A DNA stretch of 6,923 nucleotides from Chloroflexota bacterium. Its GTDB lineage: Bacteria; Chloroflexota; Dehalococcoidia; Dehalococcoidales; JAUYDJ01. Position numbers and translations under genes: made by a program. Within the stretch, counting starts at the first letter, position 1. Each line of letters begins with the position of its first letter. Below the pieces are notes generated by a model. The model did not search any database. It was not told the origin of the DNA and worked only from the letters and a program-made list of their open reading frames with translations. Below are positions 1-6,895 of this stretch, piece by piece. The stretch spans positions 1 through 6,923 of the forward strand of contig JAUYDJ010000087.1 of NCBI GenBank assembly GCA_030690025.1. Direction: 5' to 3'.

Positions 1-1
1 G

Positions 2-871
2 CTGTTCATCCGTGGCAAGGTACGTGATACCTATGAGCTGGGCAAAGTGCTGCTCGTCATTGCCACCGACCGTATCTCGGCATTTGACGTGGTGCTGCCC
101 AACGGTATTCCGGATAAAGGCCGCGTGCTCAATCAGCTCTCCGTTTTCTGGTTCCGCCAGACGGAAAGCCTGCTGCCCAACCACCTGCTGGCAGCCGTAG
201 ACGATGCAAAGCAGCTTGATGCCTACGTTGCGCCGGGGAGCCGTTTCCAGTACCCGGCCTACCTGGCGGGGCGGTCGATGGTGGTCAAGAAAGCCCGCCG
301 TCTGCCGGTGGAATGCGTGGTGCGCGGCTACCTCTCCGGTTCAGCCTGGGCGGAATACCAGCAGCAGGGTACCGTTTCCGGCCTGGCCTTACCTAAAGGC
401 CTGCTGGAAAGCCAGGAGCTGCCTGAGCCGCTCTTTACCCCGACCACCAAGGCCGAGACCGGCCACGACCTGCCGTTGAGCATGGCTGAGATGCAAAAGC
501 TGGTGGGTAGTTCGCTGGCGGGGGAGATGAGAGAGAAAAGCCTGGCCCTCTACGACTACGCCCGCAAGTATGCCCTTGCCCGCGGGATTATCATTGCTGA
601 TACCAAGATGGAGTTCGGCCTGGACGATAACCGGCTTATCCTCATCGATGAGCTGCTGACCCCTGATTCCAGCCGTTTCTGGGATATTAAATCATACAAA
701 GCGGGGCAGTCGCAGCCCAGCTATGATAAGCAGCCGGTGCGCGATTGGTTGGTCGAGGCAGGCTGGAATAAAGAGCCGCCCGCCCCGGAACTGCCGCCGG
801 AGGTCGTTAAGACTACCAGCAGGCGCTACCGGGAGGCCTACGAGCGGCTGACGGGCAGGAAGCTGAAATAG
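2..871 (+). CDS. purC: SAICAR synthase (phosphoribosylaminoimidazole-succinocarboxamide synthase), 5'-truncated by the window edge
   Basis: This enzyme joins CAIR and L-aspartate with ATP to give SAICAR, a cytosolic step of de novo purine synthesis. Reading in frame from base 2 gives 289 residues that open within the family's N-terminal GKVRDTY segment, so the gene starts outside the window and only about ten residues are missing; the internal ATG at base 47 is not the start. Two family signatures are intact: LPVECVVRGYLSGS in the first half and IIADTKMEFG in the second, followed by LIDELLTPDSSRFW. ATDRISAFDVV near the N-terminus and PLFTPTTKAE are also typical. The length fits the roughly 300-residue form of the enzyme. 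It ends with TAG and converges on hisB with five bases between the stop codons. It is unrelated to the his operon except that both pathways meet at AICAR, a by-product of histidine synthesis. Confidence 0.97.
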   Translation: MFIRGKVRDTYELGKVLLVIATDRISAFDVVLPNGIPDKGRVLNQLSVFWFRQTESLLPNHLLAAVDDAKQLDAYVAPGSRFQYPAYLAGRSMVVKKARRLPVECVVRGYLSGSAWAEYQQQGTVSGLALPKGLLESQELPEPLFTPTTKAETGHDLPLSMAEMQKLVGSSLAGEMREKSLALYDYARKYALARGIIIADTKMEFGLDDNRLILIDELLTPDSSRFWDIKSYKAGQSQPSYDKQPVRDWLVEAGWNKEPPAPELPPEVVKTTSRRYREAYERLTGRKLK

Positions 872-876
872 CCCCC

Positions 877-1467
877 TTAGCTCTCCAGCATTTCCTTGGT
901 GCTGGGGAGTTCGCCGGCAATACGCTCGTCAATCCGGGTGGCCCTATCCAGCGCTCTGCCCAGGGCCTTAAACAGCGCCTCCGCCTTGTGATGGTCGTTG
1001 GTGCCGTAGGGGATGCGGGCATGCAGGTTAAACCTGGCTTCGGTGGCAAACGACTCCAGGAAGTGGCGGACGAGGTCGGTGGGGAAACCGGCCATATCGT
1101 TATCGGTGAAGGTCAGGTTCAGCACATTGTAAGGCCGGCCGCTCAGGTCTAACGCCACGGCAGCCAGGACGTCATCCATGGGTACGGCCACATCGGCCAT
1201 GCGGACGATGCCCCGCTTTTCCCCCAGGGCTTCATTAAGTGCTTTACCCAGGCAGATAGCCACGTCCTCCACCAGGTGGTGCTGGTCATCACCGGTGGCG
1301 GAGACCTTGATATCAAACCGGCCATGCTTGGCCAGCTGGGCCAGCAGGTGGTCGAACATCCTTATGCCGGTGTTCATTTCCCACTTGCCGGTACCATCGA
1401 TGTCAAGCTCAAGGCTGACATAGGTCTCTTTTGTCTCTCTTTTGACCGCCGACCTTCGGTTAGACAT
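877..1467 (-). CDS. hisB: Imidazoleglycerol-phosphate dehydratase, monofunctional
   Basis: HisB removes water from imidazoleglycerol phosphate to give imidazoleacetol phosphate, the substrate of HisC. The 196 residues match the usual size of the stand-alone dehydratase, with no fused histidinol-phosphatase domain. Visible metal-binding and active-site motifs are FDH at 38-40, HHLVED at 63-68, DLSGRPY at 107-113, LHARIPYG at 148-155 and [13 protein letters not shown] at 157-169. The family's repeated His/Glu manganese ligands (HHxxE and HHxxE) are therefore all present. The usual DE before the DLSGRPY strand reads DD (98-99), a mild substitution. The start is the ATG at 1467, preceded by GAGGAG at 1475-1480 with seven bases between. 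It is the last visible gene of the minus-strand his cluster, 142 bases after hisC, and its stop sits five bases from the purC stop. Confidence 0.97.
   Translation of the reverse strand: MSNRRSAVKRETKETYVSLELDIDGTGKWEMNTGIRMFDHLLAQLAKHGRFDIKVSATGDDQHHLVEDVAICLGKALNEALGEKRGIVRMADVAVPMDDVLAAVALDLSGRPYNVLNLTFTDNDMAGFPTDLVRHFLESFATEARFNLHARIPYGTNDHHKAEALFKALGRALDRATRIDERIAGELPSTKEMLES
881..909 (+). terminator. Possible purC 3'-end hairpin lying inside the hisB coding end
   Basis: CTCTCCAGCA (881-890) pairs with TGCTGGGGAG (900-909) around a nine-base loop, starting ten bases after the purC stop. As purC-strand RNA all ten positions pair, one as U·G. On the opposite strand that pair becomes an A-C mismatch, so the hairpin favours the purC transcript. 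No U-run follows, so it is not a classical intrinsic terminator. It could be a 3' stabilising or Rho-assisted end, or chance structure in coding DNA. Confidence 0.25.
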
Positions 1468-1507
1468 TTTTCATCTCCTCATCACAGGGATTATTGCTCA
1501 TGTTCTG

Positions 1508-1568
1508 ACCTATCCCCCTGTATCTCCCTTCTCCCCGCAGGAAAGGGGAGGGGGTCAGGGGGATAGGT
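1508..1568. repeat. 61-base imperfect palindrome in the hisC-hisB gap
   Basis: Thirteen-base perfect inverted arms, ACCTATCCCCCTG (1508-1520) and its complement (1556-1568), enclose a second inverted pair, CTCCCC (1531-1536) and GGGGAG (1545-1550), around an eight-base loop. The element fills much of the 142-base gap between hisC and hisB. The rest of the gap is the hisB ribosome-binding region and unremarkable sequence. No T-run follows either arm, so it is not a classical terminator. It resembles the short C/G-rich intergenic palindromes scattered through many bacterial genomes; copy number cannot be judged here. In a hisC-hisB transcript it would form a stable hairpin. Confidence 0.75.
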
Positions 1569-1609
1569 TCATATCCTGGTTCTTAAAGTACTCTCTTCAC
1601 TTGGAGTGG

Positions 1610-2710
1610 CTATTTGCCGCTCGCTTCACGCAGGGCTTTTAGCAGGGCATCGGTATGCTCGGGCTTACCCACGGTGATGCGCACGCCGTTCCGCCAGAAG
1701 GGCAGGCCGAAATAGCGGACGATGATGCCCTTGCTCTGCAATTTTAGCTGGAGCTCCCGGGCGTCGCCGTTCAGCACCGAACAGAAAATGAAGTTAGTGT
1801 AAGACGGGAAAGGCTTGAGCCAGGCCAGCTGCTTCAGCTCGTTAAACATTCTGTCCCGCTCGGTGATTATCTTCTGCACGCTGCCCACCAGATATTTGGC
1901 GTCTCTTAACGACTCGCTTACCGCCACCAGCGCGGCCACATTGACGTTATACGGCGGCTTGATGGTCAGCAGGGTTTCCGCAATTTTGCAGGGAAAGATG
2001 CCGTAACCTACCCGCAGGCCGGCCAGCCCGGCCCACTTGCTGAAGGTGCGTAGCACCATCAGGTTGGCGTAGCCGGTGACCAGTGGGGCTACCGTCTGGC
2101 CGCTGAACTCGTAGTAGGCTTCGTCAACTACTACCGGCAGGCCGGTATCCAGTATCTGCAGGATATCACGGCGGGGAGTCAGGGTGCCGGTGGGGTTATT
2201 GGGATTAGCCACGAAGATTACCTTGGTCCGCTTGGTTATGGCCGCTTTGACCGCGTCTACCCTGATGGCAAAATTCTCGTCGCGGGGTATCTCCACCATG
2301 GTGCCGCCGCACAGTTTGGTGCTGAAGCGGTACATATCGAAGGTGGGCGTGCAGCTGATGACCTCGTCACCCGGCTCCAGGAAAAGGCGCAGAATAAGGT
2401 CGATGAGCTCGTCGCTGCCGCTGCCGGCCACGATGTGTTCGGCGCCAACACTGGTATATTTCTGGAGCTGTTTGCGTAGCTCGGTCTGGGCGGCATCGGG
2501 ATAGATATTCACGTAAGGGTAGGCCGCCAGGGCCCGGTTCACCCGCGGCGAGCAGCCGTAGGGGTTCTCGTTGGCATCCAGCTTGATGATGCTCTCCACC
2601 GGCACCTCGACCTTGCCCGCCAGGGTATCCGGCGATTTGCACGGGGAATAGCCGACAAAGCTGGCCAGGTCCGGCCGGACTAACCTTTCAATTCCGTTAT
2701 TTGGCGGCAT
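1610..2710 (-). CDS. hisC: Histidinol-phosphate aminotransferase
   Basis: HisC is a PLP-dependent fold-type I aminotransferase that moves an amino group from glutamate to imidazoleacetol phosphate, giving histidinol phosphate. The 366 residues are typical for the family. LDANENPYG (44-52), GSGSDELID (96-104), NPNNPTG (169-175), DEAYYEF (196-202) and RTFSKWAGLAGLRVGYG (221-237) appear in the expected order. Lys225 is the predicted Schiff-base lysine, Asp196 and Tyr199 should contact the cofactor, and Arg344 in VRITVG should bind the substrate carboxylate end. HisC is close to aromatic aminotransferases, but the his context and the LDANENP opening support HisC. The ATG at 2710 has AAGGTGA at 2717-2723, six bases upstream. 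A strong promoter-like sequence lies directly upstream, so hisC may be transcribed separately from hisD. Confidence 0.96.
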   Translation of the reverse strand: MPPNNGIERLVRPDLASFVGYSPCKSPDTLAGKVEVPVESIIKLDANENPYGCSPRVNRALAAYPYVNIYPDAAQTELRKQLQKYTSVGAEHIVAGSGSDELIDLILRLFLEPGDEVISCTPTFDMYRFSTKLCGGTMVEIPRDENFAIRVDAVKAAITKRTKVIFVANPNNPTGTLTPRRDILQILDTGLPVVVDEAYYEFSGQTVAPLVTGYANLMVLRTFSKWAGLAGLRVGYGIFPCKIAETLLTIKPPYNVNVAALVAVSESLRDAKYLVGSVQKIITERDRMFNELKQLAWLKPFPSYTNFIFCSVLNGDARELQLKLQSKGIIVRYFGLPFWRNGVRITVGKPEHTDALLKALREASGK

Positions 2711-2741
2711 ATCTTCTCACCTTAACATAAAAACTTTAGAT

Positions 2742-2770
2742 ATTGTAGCACGTAGGCTGGTTAATTTCAA
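2742..2770 (-). promoter_or_regulatory. Predicted sigma70-type promoter for hisC (and hisB)
   Basis: On the minus strand a -35 box TTGAAA (2765-2770) is followed after exactly 17 bases by a -10 box TACAAT (2742-2747). The three bases before the -10 are TGC, giving an extended -10 element. Transcription would start near 2735 and leave a leader of about 25 bases containing the hisC Shine-Dalgarno site. The match to the housekeeping consensus (TTGACA, 17, TATAAT) is one mismatch in the -10 and one in the -35. This is prediction from sequence only. Confidence 0.7.
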
Positions 2771-2806
2771 AGGGGAGGGCAAATCGACGGGTTCTGTTCA
2801 GTAACT

Positions 2807-2887
2807 GTCATTGCGAGTCCCGATGAAATCGGGGCGAAGCAATCTCAGGATGCATGATAGAGATTGCTTCGCTTCGCTCGCAATGAC
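2807..2887. repeat. 81-base nested palindromic intergenic repeat (GTCATTGCGAG...GCAATCTC type)
   Basis: Outer arms GTCATTGCGAG (2807-2817) and CTCGCAATGAC (2877-2887) are perfect complements. Inner arms GCGAAGCAATCTC (2834-2846) and GAGATTGCTTCGC (2860-2872) are too, around a 13-base loop. The left side also contains a small hairpin of its own, CCCGAT (2819-2824) with ATCGGG (2828-2833), so the folded element would have a side arm. Elements with this core are common as dispersed non-coding repeats in several bacterial lineages, as far as I recall including Dehalococcoidia. It lies between the hisD stop and the hisC promoter. There is no ORF in it and no T-run for termination. Confidence 0.85.
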
Positions 2888-2925
2888 AACCAAACTGAAA
2901 GGTCACTGGTTCGCGTGTGGGCAAG

Positions 2926-4248
2926 CTACTTACCTTCCAGCCGCTTCTCTATTGCCTTAGCGTGGGCTTCCAGACCTTCGGCACGGGCGATGGTTGAGGC
3001 GGCCTGCCCCAGCTCTTTCAGGCTAGCCGGGTCGATGGTGACCACATTGATGAGCTTGACAAAATCGCCGGTGTTAAGTGGCGAGCTGAAACGCGCCGTG
3101 CCGCCGGTAGGCAAAACATGGCTCGGCCCGGCCACGTAGTCGCCCAGTACCACCGGTGAGTTTTCTCCGATGAAGACACACCCGGCGTTAGTGATGCGGT
3201 CAACGTAGCTGGCGGCTTGAGCCACCATCAGGCAGAGGTGTTCCGGGGCATACAGGTTGGCCAGCGCGATGGCCTCATCCATAGTGCTTACCACGGCTAT
3301 TTTGCCCCGGTTCTGCAGGGATTCGGCGGCGATGGTCTGGCGGGCCAGCCCCCTGAGCTGCTGCTGAAGCTCGCGGTCGACCTCTTCGGCGAGGCGCGGC
3401 GAGGTAGTCACCAGGATAGCCGAGGCCAGTGGGTCATGCTCGGCCTGGGCCAGCAGGTCGGCGGCGCAGTACGCCGGGTTAGCCGTGTCATCGGCGATAA
3501 TCAGTACCTCGCTCGGTCCCTGCAGGGCATCAATATCCACCACGCCGTAGACGAGCTTCTTGGCCAGCACCACGAAGATATTGCCCGGGCCGCAAATCTT
3601 GTCCACCCGGGGGATAGACTCAGTGCCGAAGGCCAGCGCGGCGATAGCCTGCGCGCCGCCCACGCAGAAAATGCGGTCGACCTGAGCAATGTCAGCTGCC
3701 ACCAGCGTGGCTGGGGGAAGCGTGCCCGGCGGCTTGGGCGGCGAGACCAGGACAATCTCCTTCACACCGGCCACCCGGGCGGGTATGGCCGTCATCAGGA
3801 CGGTAGAAGGATAAGAAGCGGTGCCGCCCGGAACGTAGATGCCAACTCGCTCCAGGGGGCGTACCATCTGTCCCAGCCCCGGCCGGTTAGCCTTGCCCCA
3901 GATATCGTCTCTCTGCCTGACATGGAAGGCGCGGATGCGCTGCGCCGCTAGCTTGAGTGCGGCTACCAGCCCGGCATCAAGCTCGCGGTAGGCGCTGGCT
4001 ATCTGCGCTTTGCTTATCTCCAGTGAACTGAGCTTTATGCCGTCTATCTTCAGGGTGTAATCAAGCAGGGCGGCGTCCCCGCGCGGGCGCACCTGGTCGA
4101 TTATCTGCCGCACCGCCTGCTCCGGGTCTTCCGTGCCGAACATTTGCTTCAGCCGCTGCTTGAGCGCGGGCGAGACCGGGTAGAACTCGGTCGGCGTCTG
4201 CCGCGATAGCTCGAATCTGGCTGTTTCAAAACCTTCGATAATCTCCAC
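2926..4248 (-). CDS. hisD: Histidinol dehydrogenase
   Basis: HisD oxidises histidinol to histidinal and then to histidine, using two NAD+ and a zinc ion, as a homodimer in the cytosol. The 440 residues match the usual length. [17 protein letters not shown] (135-151) and [17 protein letters not shown] (219-235) are the nucleotide-binding family blocks. Predicted zinc ligands are Gln268 and His271 in LLAQAEHDP, Asp370 in [15 protein letters not shown], and His429 near the C-terminus. The catalytic pair is Glu336-His337 in LYAPEHL. All key residues are present. The start is the GTG at 4248: GGAGG at 4255-4259, within the last codons of hisG, lies six bases upstream. Only one base separates it from the hisG stop, so translation is probably coupled. 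It ends with TAG before a 215-base gap that breaks the tight block. Confidence 0.97.
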   Translation of the reverse strand: MEIIEGFETARFELSRQTPTEFYPVSPALKQRLKQMFGTEDPEQAVRQIIDQVRPRGDAALLDYTLKIDGIKLSSLEISKAQIASAYRELDAGLVAALKLAAQRIRAFHVRQRDDIWGKANRPGLGQMVRPLERVGIYVPGGTASYPSTVLMTAIPARVAGVKEIVLVSPPKPPGTLPPATLVAADIAQVDRIFCVGGAQAIAALAFGTESIPRVDKICGPGNIFVVLAKKLVYGVVDIDALQGPSEVLIIADDTANPAYCAADLLAQAEHDPLASAILVTTSPRLAEEVDRELQQQLRGLARQTIAAESLQNRGKIAVVSTMDEAIALANLYAPEHLCLMVAQAASYVDRITNAGCVFIGENSPVVLGDYVAGPSHVLPTGGTARFSSPLNTGDFVKLINVVTIDPASLKELGQAASTIARAEGLEAHAKAIEKRLEGK

Positions 4249-4249
4249 T

Positions 4250-5659
4250 TCAGGCCTCCACTGTCCTACGCAGGACTTCGATAATCGACTTTATGCGCTG
4301 CTTTTTAGCCGGGCTGCGCAGGCCGTCCTTATGGCCAATCAGGCAGCCGGTTGATTCAAACAGGGTTTCAATAACCCGGAGGTTATGCCGGACCAGTGTC
4401 TGCCCGGTCTCGGTGTTCTCAATCAGCAGGTCGGCGTCCTCGGGCAAGAAGGCCTCACTAGCGCCCCAGGTGGGCACCACCCGGTACATGCCCAGATGGT
4501 TGTCCCGCGCGTATTTATCGGCGATATTCACATACTCCGAAGCCACCCGGAGCGGTGCTGGACCTCCGACGCTGAGCTTTCTCAGCCCGGCGGTATCCGT
4601 CACCGGCAGGTCCTGGCTGATTACCGCTACTATTTTGACCCGGCCATACTTGAGGTCGAGTAGCTCGGTTACCGGGCTGGAGGGGAACTGGTAGAGGTGT
4701 TCCCTGAGCCAGTCCCGGCCGGTAATGGCCAGGTCGAAGTTGCCGTTGGCCACTTGTAGCGGCATGTCCTGGGGCCGGATTACCTTGACGGTGAACCCGT
4801 CCAGGTGTAAATTAGGCCGCCGATTACCCGTGCCCGAGGGGTAGTCGTCAATCTGGATACTGGCTTTCTTTAGCAGGTTAACGGTATGCACCTGCTGGTG
4901 GCCATCAGGCAAAGCCAGGCGCACCGTGTCCTTATCAGTCTTGATAAAGCGTTGCGGCGTCTTATCCCCCGGAACGCAGGCTGTATCTTGCGCTCTACCG
5001 ACCTGCGGTAGCTGTCCCTCGATAGCGTCCAGTATCTCGCTCAGGTCTTTGGTCTCCCAGCTACGCTGGTTGGCGATGAGGCAGGCGCTAAAATCAAGGA
5101 CGCTGCTTAACGGCACGAGGTCGTAGTCAAGGCCTGCACCGTTTCGCTGTGCCACCAGTGCCAGGTCGGCGCTTTCGGGAGGGTAGACCTCGGCCGCGCC
5201 CCACAGGGGGAAGACCTGGAACCGCCGCAGCCGGTTGCCCAGGGCAAAGGCCTCGGACAGGTTGGGGTACTCACTGGCAATACGTATTTTCCCCGGGCTG
5301 GCGCAGATTCCGGACATGGTCAGTCCCGCCAAGCGGCTGGCTACCATGGACAGACGGCCGGCGCCATAGCTCAGCGCCTTCACCTTGACCAGGCCGCTGC
5401 CGGGGTATTTGGCCAGGAGCTCCTCCACCCAGTCCAGCCCGCAAATCCCGATATCGTAGTTGCCCACGGCTACCTGGATGGGGATATCCCGCTCGTGAAA
5501 TACCTTGGCGGCGAGCTGCGCAAACCGGCGCGACTTAAGGCGGTAAAGGCGGCTGGCCGGCTGATAGCCGCTAAGTCCGAAATTGGCTTTCTGGAGCAGC
5601 GCCGCCGTCTCATCCAGGAGGCGTCCCTTGGGCAACGCGAGCTTTATCTGAGATTCCAC
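4250..5659 (-). CDS. hisG: ATP phosphoribosyltransferase, tandem two-domain fusion of HisG short-form catalytic domains
   Basis: HisG condenses ATP and PRPP into phosphoribosyl-ATP, the committed step of histidine synthesis. The short form is about 210 residues and works with HisZ; here the frame runs 469 residues and contains the fold twice, at about 5-215 and 246-465, joined by a 30-residue polar linker. By hand, 59-80 and 299-320 share 12 of 22 residues, and 124-168 and 369-413 share 20 of 45 without a gap. Domain 1 has ALPKGR (8-13) and GNYDIGICGLDW (66-77), but its PRPP-loop position reads RNGAGL (172-177). Domain 2 has ALPDGH (249-254) in place of ALPKGR, but an intact ETGQTL (417-422). 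There is no C-terminal ACT-like domain of the long form, so feedback control should come through HisZ. The start is a GTG one base after the hisZ stop, with AAGGGG (5664-5669) four bases upstream. The frame is open throughout, so it is not a pseudogene. Function is confident at pathway level; catalytic competence of each half is unknown. Confidence 0.9.
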   Translation of the reverse strand: MESQIKLALPKGRLLDETAALLQKANFGLSGYQPASRLYRLKSRRFAQLAAKVFHERDIPIQVAVGNYDIGICGLDWVEELLAKYPGSGLVKVKALSYGAGRLSMVASRLAGLTMSGICASPGKIRIASEYPNLSEAFALGNRLRRFQVFPLWGAAEVYPPESADLALVAQRNGAGLDYDLVPLSSVLDFSACLIANQRSWETKDLSEILDAIEGQLPQVGRAQDTACVPGDKTPQRFIKTDKDTVRLALPDGHQQVHTVNLLKKASIQIDDYPSGTGNRRPNLHLDGFTVKVIRPQDMPLQVANGNFDLAITGRDWLREHLYQFPSSPVTELLDLKYGRVKIVAVISQDLPVTDTAGLRKLSVGGPAPLRVASEYVNIADKYARDNHLGMYRVVPTWGASEAFLPEDADLLIENTETGQTLVRHNLRVIETLFESTGCLIGHKDGLRSPAKKQRIKSIIEVLRRTVEA

Positions 5660-5660
5660 T

Positions 5661-6884
5661 TTACCCCTTATTCAGTATGGCCAAAACGTCTTTAGCGGTC
5701 TGCGCTTGAAGCTCCTGGTGGTTGCCCCGGTCAGTCAGTACAAATCGAGGAGCCTGTGTCCGCACATCAACCGTCCACCGGAAGTCGGCGGGCGATTGGC
5801 CCAGGTCGACCTCCGCCACGTAGCCGGCGCTGTGCAGCGAACTGGCCAGGCTGAGGCCCTCCTGTCGCGATGCTGGTTCGGTGCGGATGAGGACTCTCGG
5901 CTCAGCCGACTTAATACTGCCGGGCTTTACCAGGTCCATAAGGTGGTCGAGGTAAAGGGCAAAGCCGGAGGCGGGCACATTCTTACCCCCGAGCAGTGGA
6001 ATGAGGGCATCATAGCGGCCGCCGCCGCCAATCTTGGTGCCGTTGGGGAAAAGCTGGAAAATAACGCCGGTATAGTATTCAAAGCCCCGCCCGGAAGCGA
6101 TATCAATCTGGCAGTCGTAGCCGGAAGATTCCAGCAGGTCGATAATCTCGATGAAGTTTTTCAGGGGCGGCTCAAGCCCGGGTAAATTGACTAAAGTGCC
6201 CAGATTCCTGAGGAACCCCGACGATTTCCCCTTCAAATCGAGCAGTAGCGATAGTGCTTTACCGGCCTCGGACTTACCCGGTCTTATTCTGGCCAGCGCG
6301 CCGGCGTCCCCATCCAGAATCTGGTCGAACACCCTGGCCTGCTCCTCGGGATTCAGCCCCAGCCCGGTCAAGAGCGCCCGTATCACTCCGGCATGTGACA
6401 GCCTCACCTGTATGTCCTTGAGGCCCAGCTTTTGCAAAACTTCGAGGACCAGTACTATTAGCTCCACGTCGGCGGTGGTTGACCCGGCGCCGATAAGCTC
6501 GGCGCCGCACTGCCACTTCTCCCGGGTCTCTTTGCCGGTCTCCTCGAAAATGAAGACATTGGTGGTGTAGAAAAGTTTGGCCAGCGCCTTGTCTGCCATG
6601 TGTTCAATGAAGAAACGAGCCACAGGAATGGTACCGTCCGGCCTGAGCACCACCCTCTCGCCGCTCCAACCATCCCAGTCGAGGAAGGAGTAGACCTTGC
6701 CCAACATGCCGGGGGTGAGCGTGCCGGTGGAGGTGAACAGGTGGAGGTACTCAAGGGTGGGTGTCTTGACCTCCTCGTAGCCCCACTTGAGGCAGCTTTC
6801 CCGGAACGTCCCTTCGATAAGGCGGAAGGCCTTCATTTCGGCCGGGGATAAATCGCGTGTGCCTTTGCATCTCTGGATTTTCAT
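5661..6884 (-). CDS. hisZ: ATP phosphoribosyltransferase regulatory subunit (HisRS-like paralogue)
   Basis: HisZ resembles the catalytic core of histidyl-tRNA synthetase but does not charge tRNA; it binds HisG short form and confers activation and histidine inhibition. The 407 residues show the class II fold: CKGTRDL near the N-terminus, RPDGTIPVAR (81-90), EKWQCGAELIG (122-132), GRGFEYYTGVIF (265-276) and GGGGRYD (286-292). The motif 2 FRYE/FRHE of true synthetases reads FIFE, putting Ile112 where the ATP-contacting arginine belongs, which argues against aminoacylation. The C-terminal 80 residues (from about 328) resemble an anticodon-binding-type domain, so the protein is at the long end for HisZ. 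The neighbouring ACT-less hisG supports HisZ. A divergent hisS remains the alternative. Of two adjacent ATGs I chose the second (6884) because the ribosome-binding site is better spaced. It opens the tight hisZ-hisG-hisD block. Confidence 0.85.
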   Translation of the reverse strand: MKIQRCKGTRDLSPAEMKAFRLIEGTFRESCLKWGYEEVKTPTLEYLHLFTSTGTLTPGMLGKVYSFLDWDGWSGERVVLRPDGTIPVARFFIEHMADKALAKLFYTTNVFIFEETGKETREKWQCGAELIGAGSTTADVELIVLVLEVLQKLGLKDIQVRLSHAGVIRALLTGLGLNPEEQARVFDQILDGDAGALARIRPGKSEAGKALSLLLDLKGKSSGFLRNLGTLVNLPGLEPPLKNFIEIIDLLESSGYDCQIDIASGRGFEYYTGVIFQLFPNGTKIGGGGRYDALIPLLGGKNVPASGFALYLDHLMDLVKPGSIKSAEPRVLIRTEPASRQEGLSLASSLHSAGYVAEVDLGQSPADFRWTVDVRTQAPRFVLTDRGNHQELQAQTAKDVLAILNKG

Positions 6885-6888
6885 CATG

Positions 6889-6895
6889 CACCTTT
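6889..6895 (-). promoter_or_regulatory. Ribosome-binding site deciding the hisZ start
   Basis: AAAGGTG reads on the minus strand directly before two consecutive ATG codons. It is only one base from the first ATG (6887) but four bases from the second (6884), with the AGG core six bases away. The second ATG gives the family-like beginning MKIQRCKGTRDL. The difference is one residue. Confidence 0.6.

Noticed and set aside
1481..1507. AATAAT-like -10 sequence before hisB
   Set aside because: The -35 position falls in the C/G-rich palindrome and shows no matching hexamer.
1508..1568. Rho-independent terminator after hisC
   Set aside because: The stem is strong but no U-run follows on either strand.
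3217..3951. 244-residue plus-strand open frame opposite hisD
   Set aside because: It lies wholly antisense to a hisD with all catalytic motifs, and its translation shows no family motif; long shadow frames are expected in GC-rich coding DNA.
4250..5659. Two separate tandem hisG genes or a frameshifted long-form HisG
   Set aside because: There is one continuous frame with no stop, and no start with a clear ribosome-binding site was seen at the domain 2 boundary. The second half aligns with the first from end to end, unlike the roughly 80-residue regulatory domain of the long form.
5706..6185. 159-residue plus-strand open frame opposite hisZ
   Set aside because: Antisense to a well-supported gene, with no recognisable motif or ribosome-binding evidence.
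5661..6884. Calling this gene hisS
   Set aside because: Ile replaces the motif 2 arginine, the protein is shorter than most synthetases, and it is one base from a hisG lacking its own regulatory domain; HisZ fits better.
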